DNA of 64,000 nt, taken from Undibacterium umbellatum. GTDB taxonomy: Bacteria; Pseudomonadota; Gammaproteobacteria; Burkholderiales; Burkholderiaceae_D. Below are positions 25,612-34,024 of this stretch, piece after piece (the first letter of the stretch is position 1; every line of letters starts with the position of its first letter). The DNA lies in assembly GCF_014284125.1 (NCBI RefSeq), contig NZ_JACOFX010000005.1, positions 248,001 to 312,000 on the forward strand, written 5' to 3'. A program made the position numbers and the translations under genes. Under the pieces are notes generated by a model that was not told the DNA's origin, searched no databases, and saw nothing but the letters and a program-made list of their open reading frames with translations.

Positions 25612-27006
25612 TTACAGATCAAAAGGATCACGGCAAAGTGCTTGCAAATGCAACTTGCTGTTATGAAAGATTTTGTGATGGTCACGGCATACCGTAATGC
25701 ACAAGTATTCTTCTTCCAGAGCCTGTATCGCCAGCACATAAACGGCAGACCTCGCTTGCGGATGAGCCTGGAGTCTGGCTGTAGCGACAGCCTCATAAAA
25801 CCGCACATAAGCTGCACGCGCGTTGAGCTGTGGTGCCTGTTTCTCGTAGACACCAAAAAATTGATCTGCATCATCATAGTCTTGTATCCAGCCACGGGCG
25901 ACGATGTCAAATTCACCGCTGTCAACAAATTCATAGACTTGCGCCGCATTTTTTGTGCGTATCAATTCACATTGGATGCCGCAAGCCTGCAGCACTTCAA
26001 TGCAGCCATCCAGGGCAGTAGTCAATGGCCCGCGTCCTGCCGCATAAATGATGCGGACTGCGACGTCAGAAAAATGCCCTGACCACCGCTGCTGGAATTC
26101 CGCCAGGCTGACATCGCTTGCTTGACGTGACGGCATGGTCAATATGTCGGCGGGAATAAAATCGGTATGGTAAAGCGCACCCAGTTTTTCACTGGCCCGT
26201 TTTTGAACCAGTGCGTGAAAATCCCTGCGCATATCCAGGTTGTTGAATATCCCTGCGGCATTTAATATCAGCATGCCCGACCAGCGATCACGCAGTGGTG
26301 TGGAAAGCATTCCTGGCATGGCATCCAACTTTAATTGATGTTTGCGCTCCAGTAGCACTGCACTCGTCGTTCCAGTTTGCAAGGACTGCAACACCCCGTC
26401 AAATTTATCATGTAGTTGCATGCAGATACTACCTGGTAACTGGCGTTGACCCGCATAAGCAGGATTGCGCACCAATTGTATTTCTGTATGGCTGGCAGAC
26501 AATACTGTCATCGGGCCTGAGCCTAAGATGCTACCCTCACCAGCCAGCAGGCATATCCCCATGGCGGGATGAGCAAGGATTTCCAGCAAGGCACAATATG
26601 GCCGCTGCAATTGCATGAACAAGCGATTCTCTTCATCATCAGCATACAGGCCAGCCGGTATGTCGCCTTCAGTACACGCGGCTGCGCCAACGATCAGTTC
26701 ACGCAATAGGTCTGCAAAGATGGAGGCAGAGGAAGGCCAGACATGCCGTGCCAGGCTACGCGCCACATGGCTGGCCAGGACAGGCTGGCCGTTCTGGAAA
26801 CTGGCTGGTGAAATGGCAAACGCCCATTTTTGATAGTCGGCAGAATGTGTCCAACTGCTGGCCAGATCGCCAACTGGTGTATCGGCAGAACGATTAATGC
26901 GTAACAAAGTCTGGTACAGCAACGAACTGAGCGGGTGACACACTGCATCCGTCTTGAGCGGGTCAATATGAAAGAGCTTGTTAAGGGTGGCAATGTGCAG
27001 AGTCAT
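25612..27006 (-). CDS. SBP_bac_5-type solute-binding-like protein without signal peptide (SgrR-like C-terminal domain)
   Basis: A 464-residue protein similar to oligopeptide-type extracellular solute-binding domains (family 5): LYQTLLRIN, ASSWTHSADYQKWAFAISPA and a late IVARGWIQDYDDADQFF segment. It has no signal peptide, and the in-frame sequence upstream meets a TGA seven codons before the ATG, so none is hidden. A cytoplasmic protein is therefore likely, like the sensor domain of SgrR but lacking its DNA-binding region. It lies downstream of a response regulator and histidine kinase on the same strand, which suggests a signalling accessory, an inference only. Confidence 0.7.
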   Translation of the reverse strand: MTLHIATLNKLFHIDPLKTDAVCHPLSSLLYQTLLRINRSADTPVGDLASSWTHSADYQKWAFAISPASFQNGQPVLASHVARSLARHVWPSSASIFADLLRELIVGAAACTEGDIPAGLYADDEENRLFMQLQRPYCALLEILAHPAMGICLLAGEGSILGSGPMTVLSASHTEIQLVRNPAYAGQRQLPGSICMQLHDKFDGVLQSLQTGTTSAVLLERKHQLKLDAMPGMLSTPLRDRWSGMLILNAAGIFNNLDMRRDFHALVQKRASEKLGALYHTDFIPADILTMPSRQASDVSLAEFQQRWSGHFSDVAVRIIYAAGRGPLTTALDGCIEVLQACGIQCELIRTKNAAQVYEFVDSGEFDIVARGWIQDYDDADQFFGVYEKQAPQLNARAAYVRFYEAVATARLQAHPQARSAVYVLAIQALEEEYLCITVCRDHHKIFHNSKLHLQALCRDPFDL

Positions 27007-27107
27007 GGGCGAACAGGATGGCAGTCAAAACACTATTTTCCTCTTTTGCTCATGCCGGCAAACGGCGTAATTCATCCTGAAAAGCCGCCGCGCAGCAATT
27101 TTGCACA

Positions 27108-27800
27108 TCAATTTGGCATTTCGAAGCGATACCCTACGCCATACACAGAATGCAGGCACTCATTGTCAGGCAGTTTGCTTTGTATTTTTTTGCGGATGTT
27201 CTTGATGTGCGTATCGACCGTCCTGTCATTGATATCTCGCTGGTCTTCATGGGCAAAATCAAGTAATTGCTGGCGTGAAAAAACCCGTTCGGGATGACTG
27301 ATGAACTCCGCCAGCAAACGATATTCTACCGGTGTCAAATTCAAAGGCTGCCCATCCACCAGTATGCGCAACTGTTGCCTGTCTATGGCAAAGCACGACT
27401 GCGCCACAGCGGGCTGCTGATCGTGACCAGCCATGCTGCGGCGCAAATGCACCTTGACACGCGCCACCACTTCACGTGGACTGAAAGGTTTGCAGACATA
27501 ATCGTCGGCCCCGGTTTCCAGACCCAGCAATCTATCAACTTCTTCCACCCTGGCGGTTAGCATGATGATGGGGAGCTGGCTGAACTTGCGCACTTCCCGG
27601 CAAATGCTAATACCATCAAGTTCAGGCAACATCAGATCCAGCAAGATCAGATCGGGCCGTGCGGACTTGACTTGCTCCAGCGCCAGCCTGCCATTGACTT
27701 CATGGCTGACCAGATAATCAGCCGACAGTAAATAGTCCCTGAGCAGGGCGGCAATTTTCAGATCATCTTCAACGATAAATATGTGAGCCTTGGTTTTCAT
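27108..27800 (-). CDS. OmpR-family response regulator (BaeR-like)
   Basis: A 230-residue two-domain regulator. The receiver domain has the acidic pocket EDD (11-13), the phospho-accepting Asp54 in LLDLMLPELDG, Thr in MLTAR and Lys in CKPF. The C-terminal winged helix contains PVEYRLLAEFISHPERVFSR and DRTVDTHIKNIRKKI (written separately). It is similar to BaeR, an envelope-stress regulator. It follows the kinase gene by nine bases, so the two are surely a pair. Confidence 0.92.
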   Translation of the reverse strand: MKTKAHIFIVEDDLKIAALLRDYLLSADYLVSHEVNGRLALEQVKSARPDLILLDLMLPELDGISICREVRKFSQLPIIMLTARVEEVDRLLGLETGADDYVCKPFSPREVVARVKVHLRRSMAGHDQQPAVAQSCFAIDRQQLRILVDGQPLNLTPVEYRLLAEFISHPERVFSRQQLLDFAHEDQRDINDRTVDTHIKNIRKKIQSKLPDNECLHSVYGVGYRFEMPN

Positions 27801-27809
27801 GGCAATAAT

Positions 27810-29324
27810 TTATGCTGTTTTGATGCAGGGTAATTGTATGCGTATTTTCACGCCACCCAATTGCGAAGGGGCAGCGCTGATTTGTCCACCATGGGCTTCC
27901 ACGATGACCTTGCAAATGGACAGACCAAGCCCACTGCCGCCATTGGCGCGACTGCGTGCATAATCGGCACGATACAGACGATCAAACAGCAAGGCGTGTT
28001 TGCCGTCAGCCACGCCTGGGGCACTATCTTCCAGGCTCAATTCCATTAATTCGCCATTCCTTACCAGGCTACATACAATCACGCCACCACGGTCAGTATA
28101 GCGTATGCAGTTTTCCAGCAGATTGCCCAGTACCTGGGTAAGGCGGCCACCATCGGCCGTGGTCCAGGCAGGCGTGTCGCCGATCTGGCTTTCCAGGCGC
28201 AAGCCAGCCTGTTCTATACGTAAGGCAAAGCGTTGCAGCAAGTCTGCCAGCAAGAGACGCAAGTCCATGTCCACAAATTGATAGTGCAGGTCACCACTAT
28301 CGGCCAGCGTCAACTGGCGGATATCGTCGACCAGCTTATTCAGATGACGCACTTCTGCATGTAGGGACTCCATTGCCGCTGGTGTGATATGGCGCACACC
28401 ATCCATCAGTGCTTCTATCTCCCCCTGAATGACAGTTAGCGGAGTGCGCAATTCATGAGAGATGTCGGCCAGCATCCGGCTTCTTTGCGCCTCATTTCTT
28501 TCCAGGTTCTGCGCCATGCTGTTGATGTCGCGTGCCAGGTCGCCGAGTTCGTCCTGGCTGATCATTTCGGCCCTGGCATCCAGCTGGCCCTTGGAAATCT
28601 TTGCTGTGACCTTATGCAAGGATTTTAAAGGACGTAATAAATGCCTCGCTAGCCACAGTGAGAACGCCAGCGATATCACGATCAATGCCAGCGCCAGCCA
28701 TAAGGTATGACGTATTTGCACACTGACAAAATCGACCGCACTGGCATTCGAAATTTGCCGCAAGGGGGCCAGTCTGAGCATCCCTATTTTTTCATTATCC
28801 AGCATGATAGGCACGGTGCTGCCACCTGGCGCATCGCCTGGACCGATCAGCGGCTGGCCATGCTTGTCTATCAGTGACAATCTTTGTCCAAAGTTCATTG
28901 GATCCATCGGCGGCCTTTGTTCAGGCGGAGCGTCCCGGGGTGGCCTGTCCTGGGATCGAGGGGGAGGTGGCGGACGTTCTGCATGATGATCTTCAGCTCC
29001 TCCTTCACGTTCCGGGTCGCGCCTGCGCGGCGGAGGGGGTGGCCGGGCATTTTCATTCTCGGGACGTGGCTTGCTGCGTATCTGATCCAGCAAATCCCGC
29101 ATGGGCCGGCGGTTGGCCTGGAAACGATCAAAATTGCCATTTTGACGATAGTCCTCTGCCAGCAAATTGCTGAGCCTGACCAGGTCTTGCTTTTCCAGGT
29201 CGCTGAGATAAGCAATAAAGCCACTTTTCAGGTTTTGGCTGGTCACCCAGGCCAGTGTGCCTATGCTGATGATCACAATTGCCGTAATGGCCAGAGCGAG
29301 CTTGCGGGCGATCGTCAGACGCAT
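27810..29324 (-). CDS. sensor histidine kinase, BaeS-like, with Pro/Arg/His-rich sensor loop
   Basis: A 504-residue membrane kinase. Helix 1 is at about 9-28 and helix 2 at about 205-227; a HAMP follows, then the dimerisation box with His290 (DISHELRTPLT) and ATPase motifs ending in GGSGLGLSICK. The periplasmic sensor between the helices carries an unusual low-complexity insert (about residues 84-142) rich in Pro and Arg, with HH and four runs of Pro or PP. Such a loop is reminiscent of metal- or cell-wall-sensing kinases but no ligand is proven. It is the first gene of the kinase-regulator-solute-binding run. Confidence 0.9.
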   Translation of the reverse strand: MRLTIARKLALAITAIVIISIGTLAWVTSQNLKSGFIAYLSDLEKQDLVRLSNLLAEDYRQNGNFDRFQANRRPMRDLLDQIRSKPRPENENARPPPPPRRRDPEREGGAEDHHAERPPPPPRSQDRPPRDAPPEQRPPMDPMNFGQRLSLIDKHGQPLIGPGDAPGGSTVPIMLDNEKIGMLRLAPLRQISNASAVDFVSVQIRHTLWLALALIVISLAFSLWLARHLLRPLKSLHKVTAKISKGQLDARAEMISQDELGDLARDINSMAQNLERNEAQRSRMLADISHELRTPLTVIQGEIEALMDGVRHITPAAMESLHAEVRHLNKLVDDIRQLTLADSGDLHYQFVDMDLRLLLADLLQRFALRIEQAGLRLESQIGDTPAWTTADGGRLTQVLGNLLENCIRYTDRGGVIVCSLVRNGELMELSLEDSAPGVADGKHALLFDRLYRADYARSRANGGSGLGLSICKVIVEAHGGQISAAPSQLGGVKIRIQLPCIKTA

Positions 29325-29424
29325 ACTTGATTGCTCCAGTGTAAATAGTGAATAACGATGCCATTCAATTATGGAGGAATCATGAAGTAAACACGATGAT
29401 CTGTGAATAAATATTTCCCTGCAA

Positions 29425-29449
29425 TTTTTTCCTCAAGATGGGGAAAAAA
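29425..29449. repeat. A/T-rich inverted repeat in divergent promoter region
   Basis: TTTTTTCC at 29425-29432 pairs with GGAAAAAA at 29442-29449. Further on, CATTCAG is repeated at 29473 and 29491, 18 bp apart, which could be a response-regulator site. Both lie between the kinase operon and the di-haem lipoprotein gene. Confidence 0.3.
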
Positions 29450-29566
29450 TCTGGATCTTCATTTTTTCTTCACATTCAGGAGACATCCTGCATTCAGTCT
29501 CAGATCCTGGATATGGGTATGTCCGGTTCTTGAGTAGGAAAAATGACACTCTTAGGGAGACTCAAC

Positions 29567-31165
29567 ATGAATTTATCTGCACAATTACAGTGGCTGCCCA
29601 GCAAACGCAGGGCGCAAATTTCCATTGCCATATTCACTTTGTTGAATCTGGCTGCCTGCGGAGGCAATAGTACGACAGGATCGACTGACAATGCTGCCGA
29701 GCAAGCTGTACCGCCAGACACAATGTTAACGGCACTGAACGCGCCCGGTTCGGCTCCCGGTTCGGCTGCGCCACCAGCGGACCAAGCCACATTGATACCT
29801 TTTGCCAATGAAGAGGGTGCCGCTTTGACGGTGTCAACCACGGGTAGTATAGACAAGAACAATGCTTTTTTTAAAGCTTTTGGCAATGGCCGCAGTTGCG
29901 CTACCTGTCATCAGGAAAGCCAGGGTTGGAGTATCAGTCCGGACTCTTTGCAGGTGAGATTTGCACAAAGCAATGGCGACGATCCGGTTTTCAGGCTGGT
30001 GGACGGGGCAAACTCACCCAATGCCCTAGTGGCTAGCATAGATCAAAAGCGCCTGGCCTATAGCATGCTGCTGACCAAGGGGTTAATCCGGGTCGGTTTG
30101 GCTGTGCCTGCCGATGCTGAATTTACTCTGGTCAAGGCGGATGACCCTTATGGCTATGCCAGCGCAAAAGAACTGTCCTTGTTTCGCAGACCGATGCCGA
30201 CTACCAATCTGAAATTTCTGAGCACAGTAATGTGGGATGGTCGTGAAACTTTTGCTGACGCCAGGTCTAATCTCTGCATACGCAATAGCCGGCCTTTGCA
30301 GTGTTTTTCCAGCACCGATTTCGACTTGCTGCATCAGTCGAACAGCGCCGTTACTGGACATGCACAAGCAGCACAAGGTTTGACGGCTGCAGAACAGCGA
30401 AGCATAGTCGATTTTGAAAAGACGCTATTCACTGCTCAAGTCAGCAGCCTGGTTGCCGGTAATCTGACCGATGCTGGAGCAAGAGGTGGCCCTGCAGAAC
30501 TCGCAAAGAACAATTTTTATTTCGGTATCAATGATCTCGATGTCGGTGATTATGTCACGGGTGCGCCATTTGATCGCAACGTCATGAACATGTTTACGAA
30601 CTGGCGTGGACTTGACAGGCCAACACCACCAAATCCACCTGTGCAAGGACGTCCGCAGCAGCCACCACAGCCGCCAACAGCGATCAATATTGTCAGGGCA
30701 TCCATCGCCAGGGGCGAGCAGATTTTCAATAACAAGCCTTTCAATATCAGAGGAGTAGCTGGCTTCAATGATGAGTTGCGTTTGCCTTTGCAGCGCGCAA
30801 CTTGCGCCAGTTGCCATAGCGTAGGCAATGTGGGCTCGCATTCAGTGCCCCGCCTGTTCAATACCGGCGTATCAGATGCCAGTTTGCGCACCCCTGACAT
30901 GCCCTTGTACACACTCAGGAATAAACTGACTGGTGAAACTGTAGAAACGACTGATCCAGGCAGTGCCATGGCGACAGGTAAATGGAAGGATATAGGCCGC
31001 TTCAAAGTGCCTAGTTTGCGTGCCATAGAATCCCGTTCACCGTATTTTCATAATGGCGGCATGGTCGAAATAAGCGACGTCGTCAGGTTCTATGACAGGC
31101 GTTTCAATATGGGTTTGACGCCGCAGGAAATTATTGATTTGACTGAGTTTTTGAAGGTGCTGTAA
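29567..31165 (+). CDS. di-haem cytochrome c peroxidase-like lipoprotein (MauG/CcpA family)
   Basis: A 532-residue periplasmic protein. The N-terminus is a lipoprotein signal with LAAC (Cys31). Two haem c sites are present: CATCH at 111-115 and CASCH at 413-417. The C-terminal SRSPYFHNGGMVEISDVVRFYD segment is typical of bacterial di-haem peroxidases, which reduce peroxide or modify proteins. A Pro-rich linker of about 15 residues lies around 355-370. I took the ATG at 29567 because AGGGAG is placed nine bases upstream; eight extra codons are possible. It is divergent from the BaeSR-like operon. Confidence 0.88.
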   Translation: MNLSAQLQWLPSKRRAQISIAIFTLLNLAACGGNSTTGSTDNAAEQAVPPDTMLTALNAPGSAPGSAAPPADQATLIPFANEEGAALTVSTTGSIDKNNAFFKAFGNGRSCATCHQESQGWSISPDSLQVRFAQSNGDDPVFRLVDGANSPNALVASIDQKRLAYSMLLTKGLIRVGLAVPADAEFTLVKADDPYGYASAKELSLFRRPMPTTNLKFLSTVMWDGRETFADARSNLCIRNSRPLQCFSSTDFDLLHQSNSAVTGHAQAAQGLTAAEQRSIVDFEKTLFTAQVSSLVAGNLTDAGARGGPAELAKNNFYFGINDLDVGDYVTGAPFDRNVMNMFTNWRGLDRPTPPNPPVQGRPQQPPQPPTAINIVRASIARGEQIFNNKPFNIRGVAGFNDELRLPLQRATCASCHSVGNVGSHSVPRLFNTGVSDASLRTPDMPLYTLRNKLTGETVETTDPGSAMATGKWKDIGRFKVPSLRAIESRSPYFHNGGMVEISDVVRFYDRRFNMGLTPQEIIDLTEFLKVL

Positions 31166-31183
31166 AGCGCAGTAGAAGAGTAG

Positions 31184-31216
31184 AAAAAGAGCAGGCTGAT
31201 GGCCTGCTCTCTTTCT
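31184..31216. terminator. bidirectional terminator between the di-haem gene and tdk
   Basis: AGAGCAGGC and GCCTGCTCT (31188-31196 and 31202-31210) form a nine-bp stem with a five-base loop. A T-rich tract follows on the plus strand (CTCTTTCT) and five T follow on the minus strand. It serves two converging genes and slightly overlaps the tdk stop codon region. Confidence 0.8.
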
Positions 31217-31766
31217 ATCCGGCGTAAAAACAACGGCCGCACACATGCTGATAGCGTTCATTTCCGCCAATATCAATTTGCTCGCCAGATTTCATGCGCC
31301 GACCATTTTCATCGACACGAATATTCATCGTTGCCTTCTTGCCACAGGCGCAGATGTTTTTCAGTTCTTCGATATCATCGGCCAGTGCCAGTAGATAAGT
31401 AGAGCCAGTAAATGGCTCACCCAGGAAGTCGCTGCGCAAGCCGTAGCAAATCACCGGCACGCCGTGTACTTGCGCCAACTGATGCAATTGCCTTACCTGA
31501 TCAGCCGACAGGAACTGCGCCTCATCCACCAGCACGCAACTTACTTTCGGCGCTTCTGCCAGAAAATCAAAATGGGTATCAAAAACTTCGGCCTGCCTTT
31601 GCGGCCCCAGACGGGAAGTGACTTTGCCTGCGCCATATCGGTTATCGATGGCAGCGGTGTAGAGACGGACTTTTTGTCCCTGCTCTTCGTAATTGTGTGC
31701 CACTTGCAAAAGTGCCGTGGATTTTCCTGCGTTCATTGCTGAATATCTGAAGTAAAGCTTGGCCAT
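31215..31766 (-). CDS. tdk: thymidine kinase
   Basis: A 183-residue type II thymidine kinase. The P-loop is SAMNAGKST (9-17), the lid and catalytic part contains VLVDEAQFLS, and the zinc site is made by CACGK and CGRCF. It phosphorylates thymidine with ATP for DNA salvage. It is a single gene with a ribosome-binding-like GGAAACAGG upstream. No irregularity is seen. Confidence 0.96.
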   Translation of the reverse strand: MAKLYFRYSAMNAGKSTALLQVAHNYEEQGQKVRLYTAAIDNRYGAGKVTSRLGPQRQAEVFDTHFDFLAEAPKVSCVLVDEAQFLSADQVRQLHQLAQVHGVPVICYGLRSDFLGEPFTGSTYLLALADDIEELKNICACGKKATMNIRVDENGRRMKSGEQIDIGGNERYQHVCGRCFYAG

Positions 31767-31892
31767 ACCTGTTTCCTGTTGGTTCTTGCCGACTGTTGCA
31801 CATGTTGCTGGTGAGAACAGTCGCCTATTTTTTTCGCTTAGTTGTCAATTTATTGTCGATTTTATTGAAGTGAAAAAATTTGATATTGGGGT

Positions 31893-31920
31893 CTTGAAAC
31901 TATGTAAGCCAGCGCCATTT
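31893..31920 (+). promoter_or_regulatory. sigma-32 heat-shock promoter of the Hsp20 gene
   Basis: The -35 box CTTGAAA (31893-31899) is an exact match to the sigma-32 consensus. After exactly 13 bases comes CGCCATTT (31913-31920), against consensus CCCCATNT. Transcription would start near 31927, leaving a leader of about 108 bases before the start codon. Confidence 0.82.
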
Positions 31921-32005
31921 TCTACTCAGCAGATGCTCGAAGCTGAGGTCTGCTGAAGAAAGTAAGCAGTAGTAGTTTTAAGAAAAGTTTCCAAACATTT
32001 AATTT

Positions 32006-32030
32006 ATATCGCTTCAATTTATAAGGATAT
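32006..32030 (+). promoter_or_regulatory. ROSE-like RNA thermometer covering the Hsp20 ribosome binding site
   Basis: The sequence ATATCGCTT (32006-32014) pairs with AAGGATAT (32023-32030), leaving one bulged G and an 8-base loop. This hides the Shine-Dalgarno AAGGA five bases before the ATG. The upstream strand contains UCGCU, matching the conserved UYGCU of ROSE elements, where the G is unpaired or mismatched. This is a known design in leaders of small heat-shock genes. Confidence 0.7.
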
Positions 32031-32034
32031 TATC

Positions 32035-32505
32035 ATGCGTAATTTTGACTTCGCTCCTCTGTATCGTTCCGCTATCGGTTTTGACCGTCTCGCACAGTTG
32101 TTTGATGATGCACAACGTACTGAAGCTGCACCCAGCTATCCCCCCTATAATATCGAGCTGATTGCAGAAGATAAATATGCAATCACCATGGCAGTTGCAG
32201 GCTTTGACCGCAGCGAAATCGACATAGAAACCGAACGTGACACCTTGAAAATTGTTGGTCGCCGCCAGAAAGCAGAAGGCACGCGCAATTTCCTGCACCG
32301 TGGCATTGCCTCACGTGATTTTGAACATCGTTTCCGCCTGGCCGATCACGTCAAAGTCGTCAGTGCGCGTCTTGACAATGGCTTGCTGAATATCGAACTG
32401 GTGCGTGAAATTCCAGAAGCGCACAAACCGCGCCGCATCCTGATTGATGGCGATAATCTGCAACTGGTTGAGTCGCAAAATCAATTACAACGCCAGGTCG
32501 CTTAA
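32035..32505 (+). CDS. small heat shock protein Hsp20/IbpA
   Basis: A 156-residue alpha-crystallin chaperone. The core contains ITMAVAGFDRSEIDI and the GxL element NGLLNIEL, and the C-terminus holds an IxI-type motif (RRILID). It binds unfolding proteins during heat stress without ATP, forming large oligomers. The sigma-32 promoter and thermometer predict strong control by temperature at both transcription and translation. Length is normal for the IbpA group. Confidence 0.94.
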   Translation: MRNFDFAPLYRSAIGFDRLAQLFDDAQRTEAAPSYPPYNIELIAEDKYAITMAVAGFDRSEIDIETERDTLKIVGRRQKAEGTRNFLHRGIASRDFEHRFRLADHVKVVSARLDNGLLNIELVREIPEAHKPRRILIDGDNLQLVESQNQLQRQVA

Positions 32506-32565
32506 GTGAAAACTTAGACAATGAAGAGTGCCCATGAAAATTCATGGGTCCGATCACCATAAATA

Positions 32566-32596
32566 GAAAAAAGCATGGGCAAGCCCATGCTTTTTT
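32566..32596 (+). terminator. terminator of the Hsp20 gene
   Basis: GCATGGGC and GCCCATGC (32573-32580 and 32583-32590) with an A-run before and six T after make a strong symmetrical terminator. A second hairpin with CCCATGAA and its complement lies at 32531-32548, just upstream. Confidence 0.88.
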
Positions 32597-32742
32597 ATCT
32601 TCTGCAGCTCAAAAATTTCAAAGGAAAAGCTATTTTTTGAGTAGAATGGGGCTGAAAGTCTGCAAATGGCTCACATCTCATATGAACGAAAAAACATATT
32701 TTTGTGACTCGCTGATGAATTTTATATTTTATAGAGCTGCCT

Positions 32743-34020
32743 ATGAGAAAGACCCTGAAGTCTGGCATTTTCTCGCTGGGACTGCTGCTATGTCTCAACT
32801 GTGCCTTTCATATCTCCGCTCATGCAGAAGATGACGGCAGAGACTTGAATCTGACTACCCTCACAGGCGACTGGAATGGCCAACGCCAGACCTGGCTGGA
32901 TCGGGGTATCAGTCTGGATTTCACACATCGTAGCGACATCGTCCGCAACCAAGATGGTGGTATCGCCACTGGTACCAAATGGCTATCATATACCGATTCC
33001 AGGATACGTCTCGAACTGAACAAACTGATGGGATGGGACGGCTGGACTGCCTATGCTCAATTTCATAGCGAACTGGGCGGCAAACCAAATATACAAAAAG
33101 TTGGTAGCTTCATCGGTGTTGATAATATTGAAGTCAATACCAATACCGCCCAGTTTTCTGCATTGTGGCTGGAAAAGAATATTCTTGACGACAGGCTGGC
33201 AGTATTGCTTGGCATGTATGCAATTGATACTGAATTTTATGTGACTGATAGCTCGGGTGTATTTTTGCAACCAGCCATGGGCATGAATATTTCAGTTGCA
33301 CAAACTGGCAAGAATGGCCCACCTATCTATCCCATGGCATCATTTGCTACACGTGTCCGTTACAAATCTGTGGACAAGAACACTTATCTTCAAGTAGCCG
33401 TACTTGATGGCGTGCCGGGTGACCCAGAAAATCCGCGTGGTACCCACGTCAAGTTTGCCAAGGGGGATGGTGTCTTGCTGATAGCAGAGGCCGGACATTT
33501 TGGTGAAAAGCCGGGCGGTGATGACAAGGCACTCAACAAGACTGCCATAGGCATATGGCGCTATAGCAGTCATTTTGATGAGATCAGCAGCCCGGATGAA
33601 AATGGCAAGCCTTTGCAACGCAAGAATTTCGGCTGGTATATCCTGACTGAACGCACGTTGCTGCCAAAAGCCGGTCATCCCGGCCAGGGGCTGCAAGGCT
33701 TCTTGCGTTTTGGTACCGCACAAAAAGATATTAACCAGTCTGACTGGTCAGTGAATCTTGGCTTGAATTATGTAGGTTTTTTCGACGGGCGTGCTGAGGA
33801 TCAGCTTGCTTTGGGTATGACCTATGCCCATGCCAGTGAAAAATACCGCAAGCTCAACCATGCAGATAATTTTGAAGCTGTTGCAGAGGCCACTTATAAA
33901 ATGCAGGTTCGCCCCTGGCTGGTGGTACAGCCAGCGGTGCAATGCGTTTTTAATCCCAATATGGATGCCAGTCTGAAGAAAGCCTGGGTAGTCAGTGTTA
34001 GAACGGAAATAGCATTCTGA
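32743..34020 (+). CDS. OprB-family carbohydrate-selective porin
   Basis: A 425-residue outer-membrane beta-barrel. It has a signal peptide ending at SAHA, and the family's N-terminal LTTLTGDWNGQRQTWLDRGI segment and central FYVTDSSGVFLQPAMGMN motif. The C-terminus ends in aromatic IAF, as expected for assembly. Such porins allow diffusion of sugars. The gene ends four bases before the stop of the converging FMN dehydrogenase gene. Confidence 0.9.
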   Translation: MRKTLKSGIFSLGLLLCLNCAFHISAHAEDDGRDLNLTTLTGDWNGQRQTWLDRGISLDFTHRSDIVRNQDGGIATGTKWLSYTDSRIRLELNKLMGWDGWTAYAQFHSELGGKPNIQKVGSFIGVDNIEVNTNTAQFSALWLEKNILDDRLAVLLGMYAIDTEFYVTDSSGVFLQPAMGMNISVAQTGKNGPPIYPMASFATRVRYKSVDKNTYLQVAVLDGVPGDPENPRGTHVKFAKGDGVLLIAEAGHFGEKPGGDDKALNKTAIGIWRYSSHFDEISSPDENGKPLQRKNFGWYILTERTLLPKAGHPGQGLQGFLRFGTAQKDINQSDWSVNLGLNYVGFFDGRAEDQLALGMTYAHASEKYRKLNHADNFEAVAEATYKMQVRPWLVVQPAVQCVFNPNMDASLKKAWVVSVRTEIAF

Positions 34021-34024
34021 AAAT

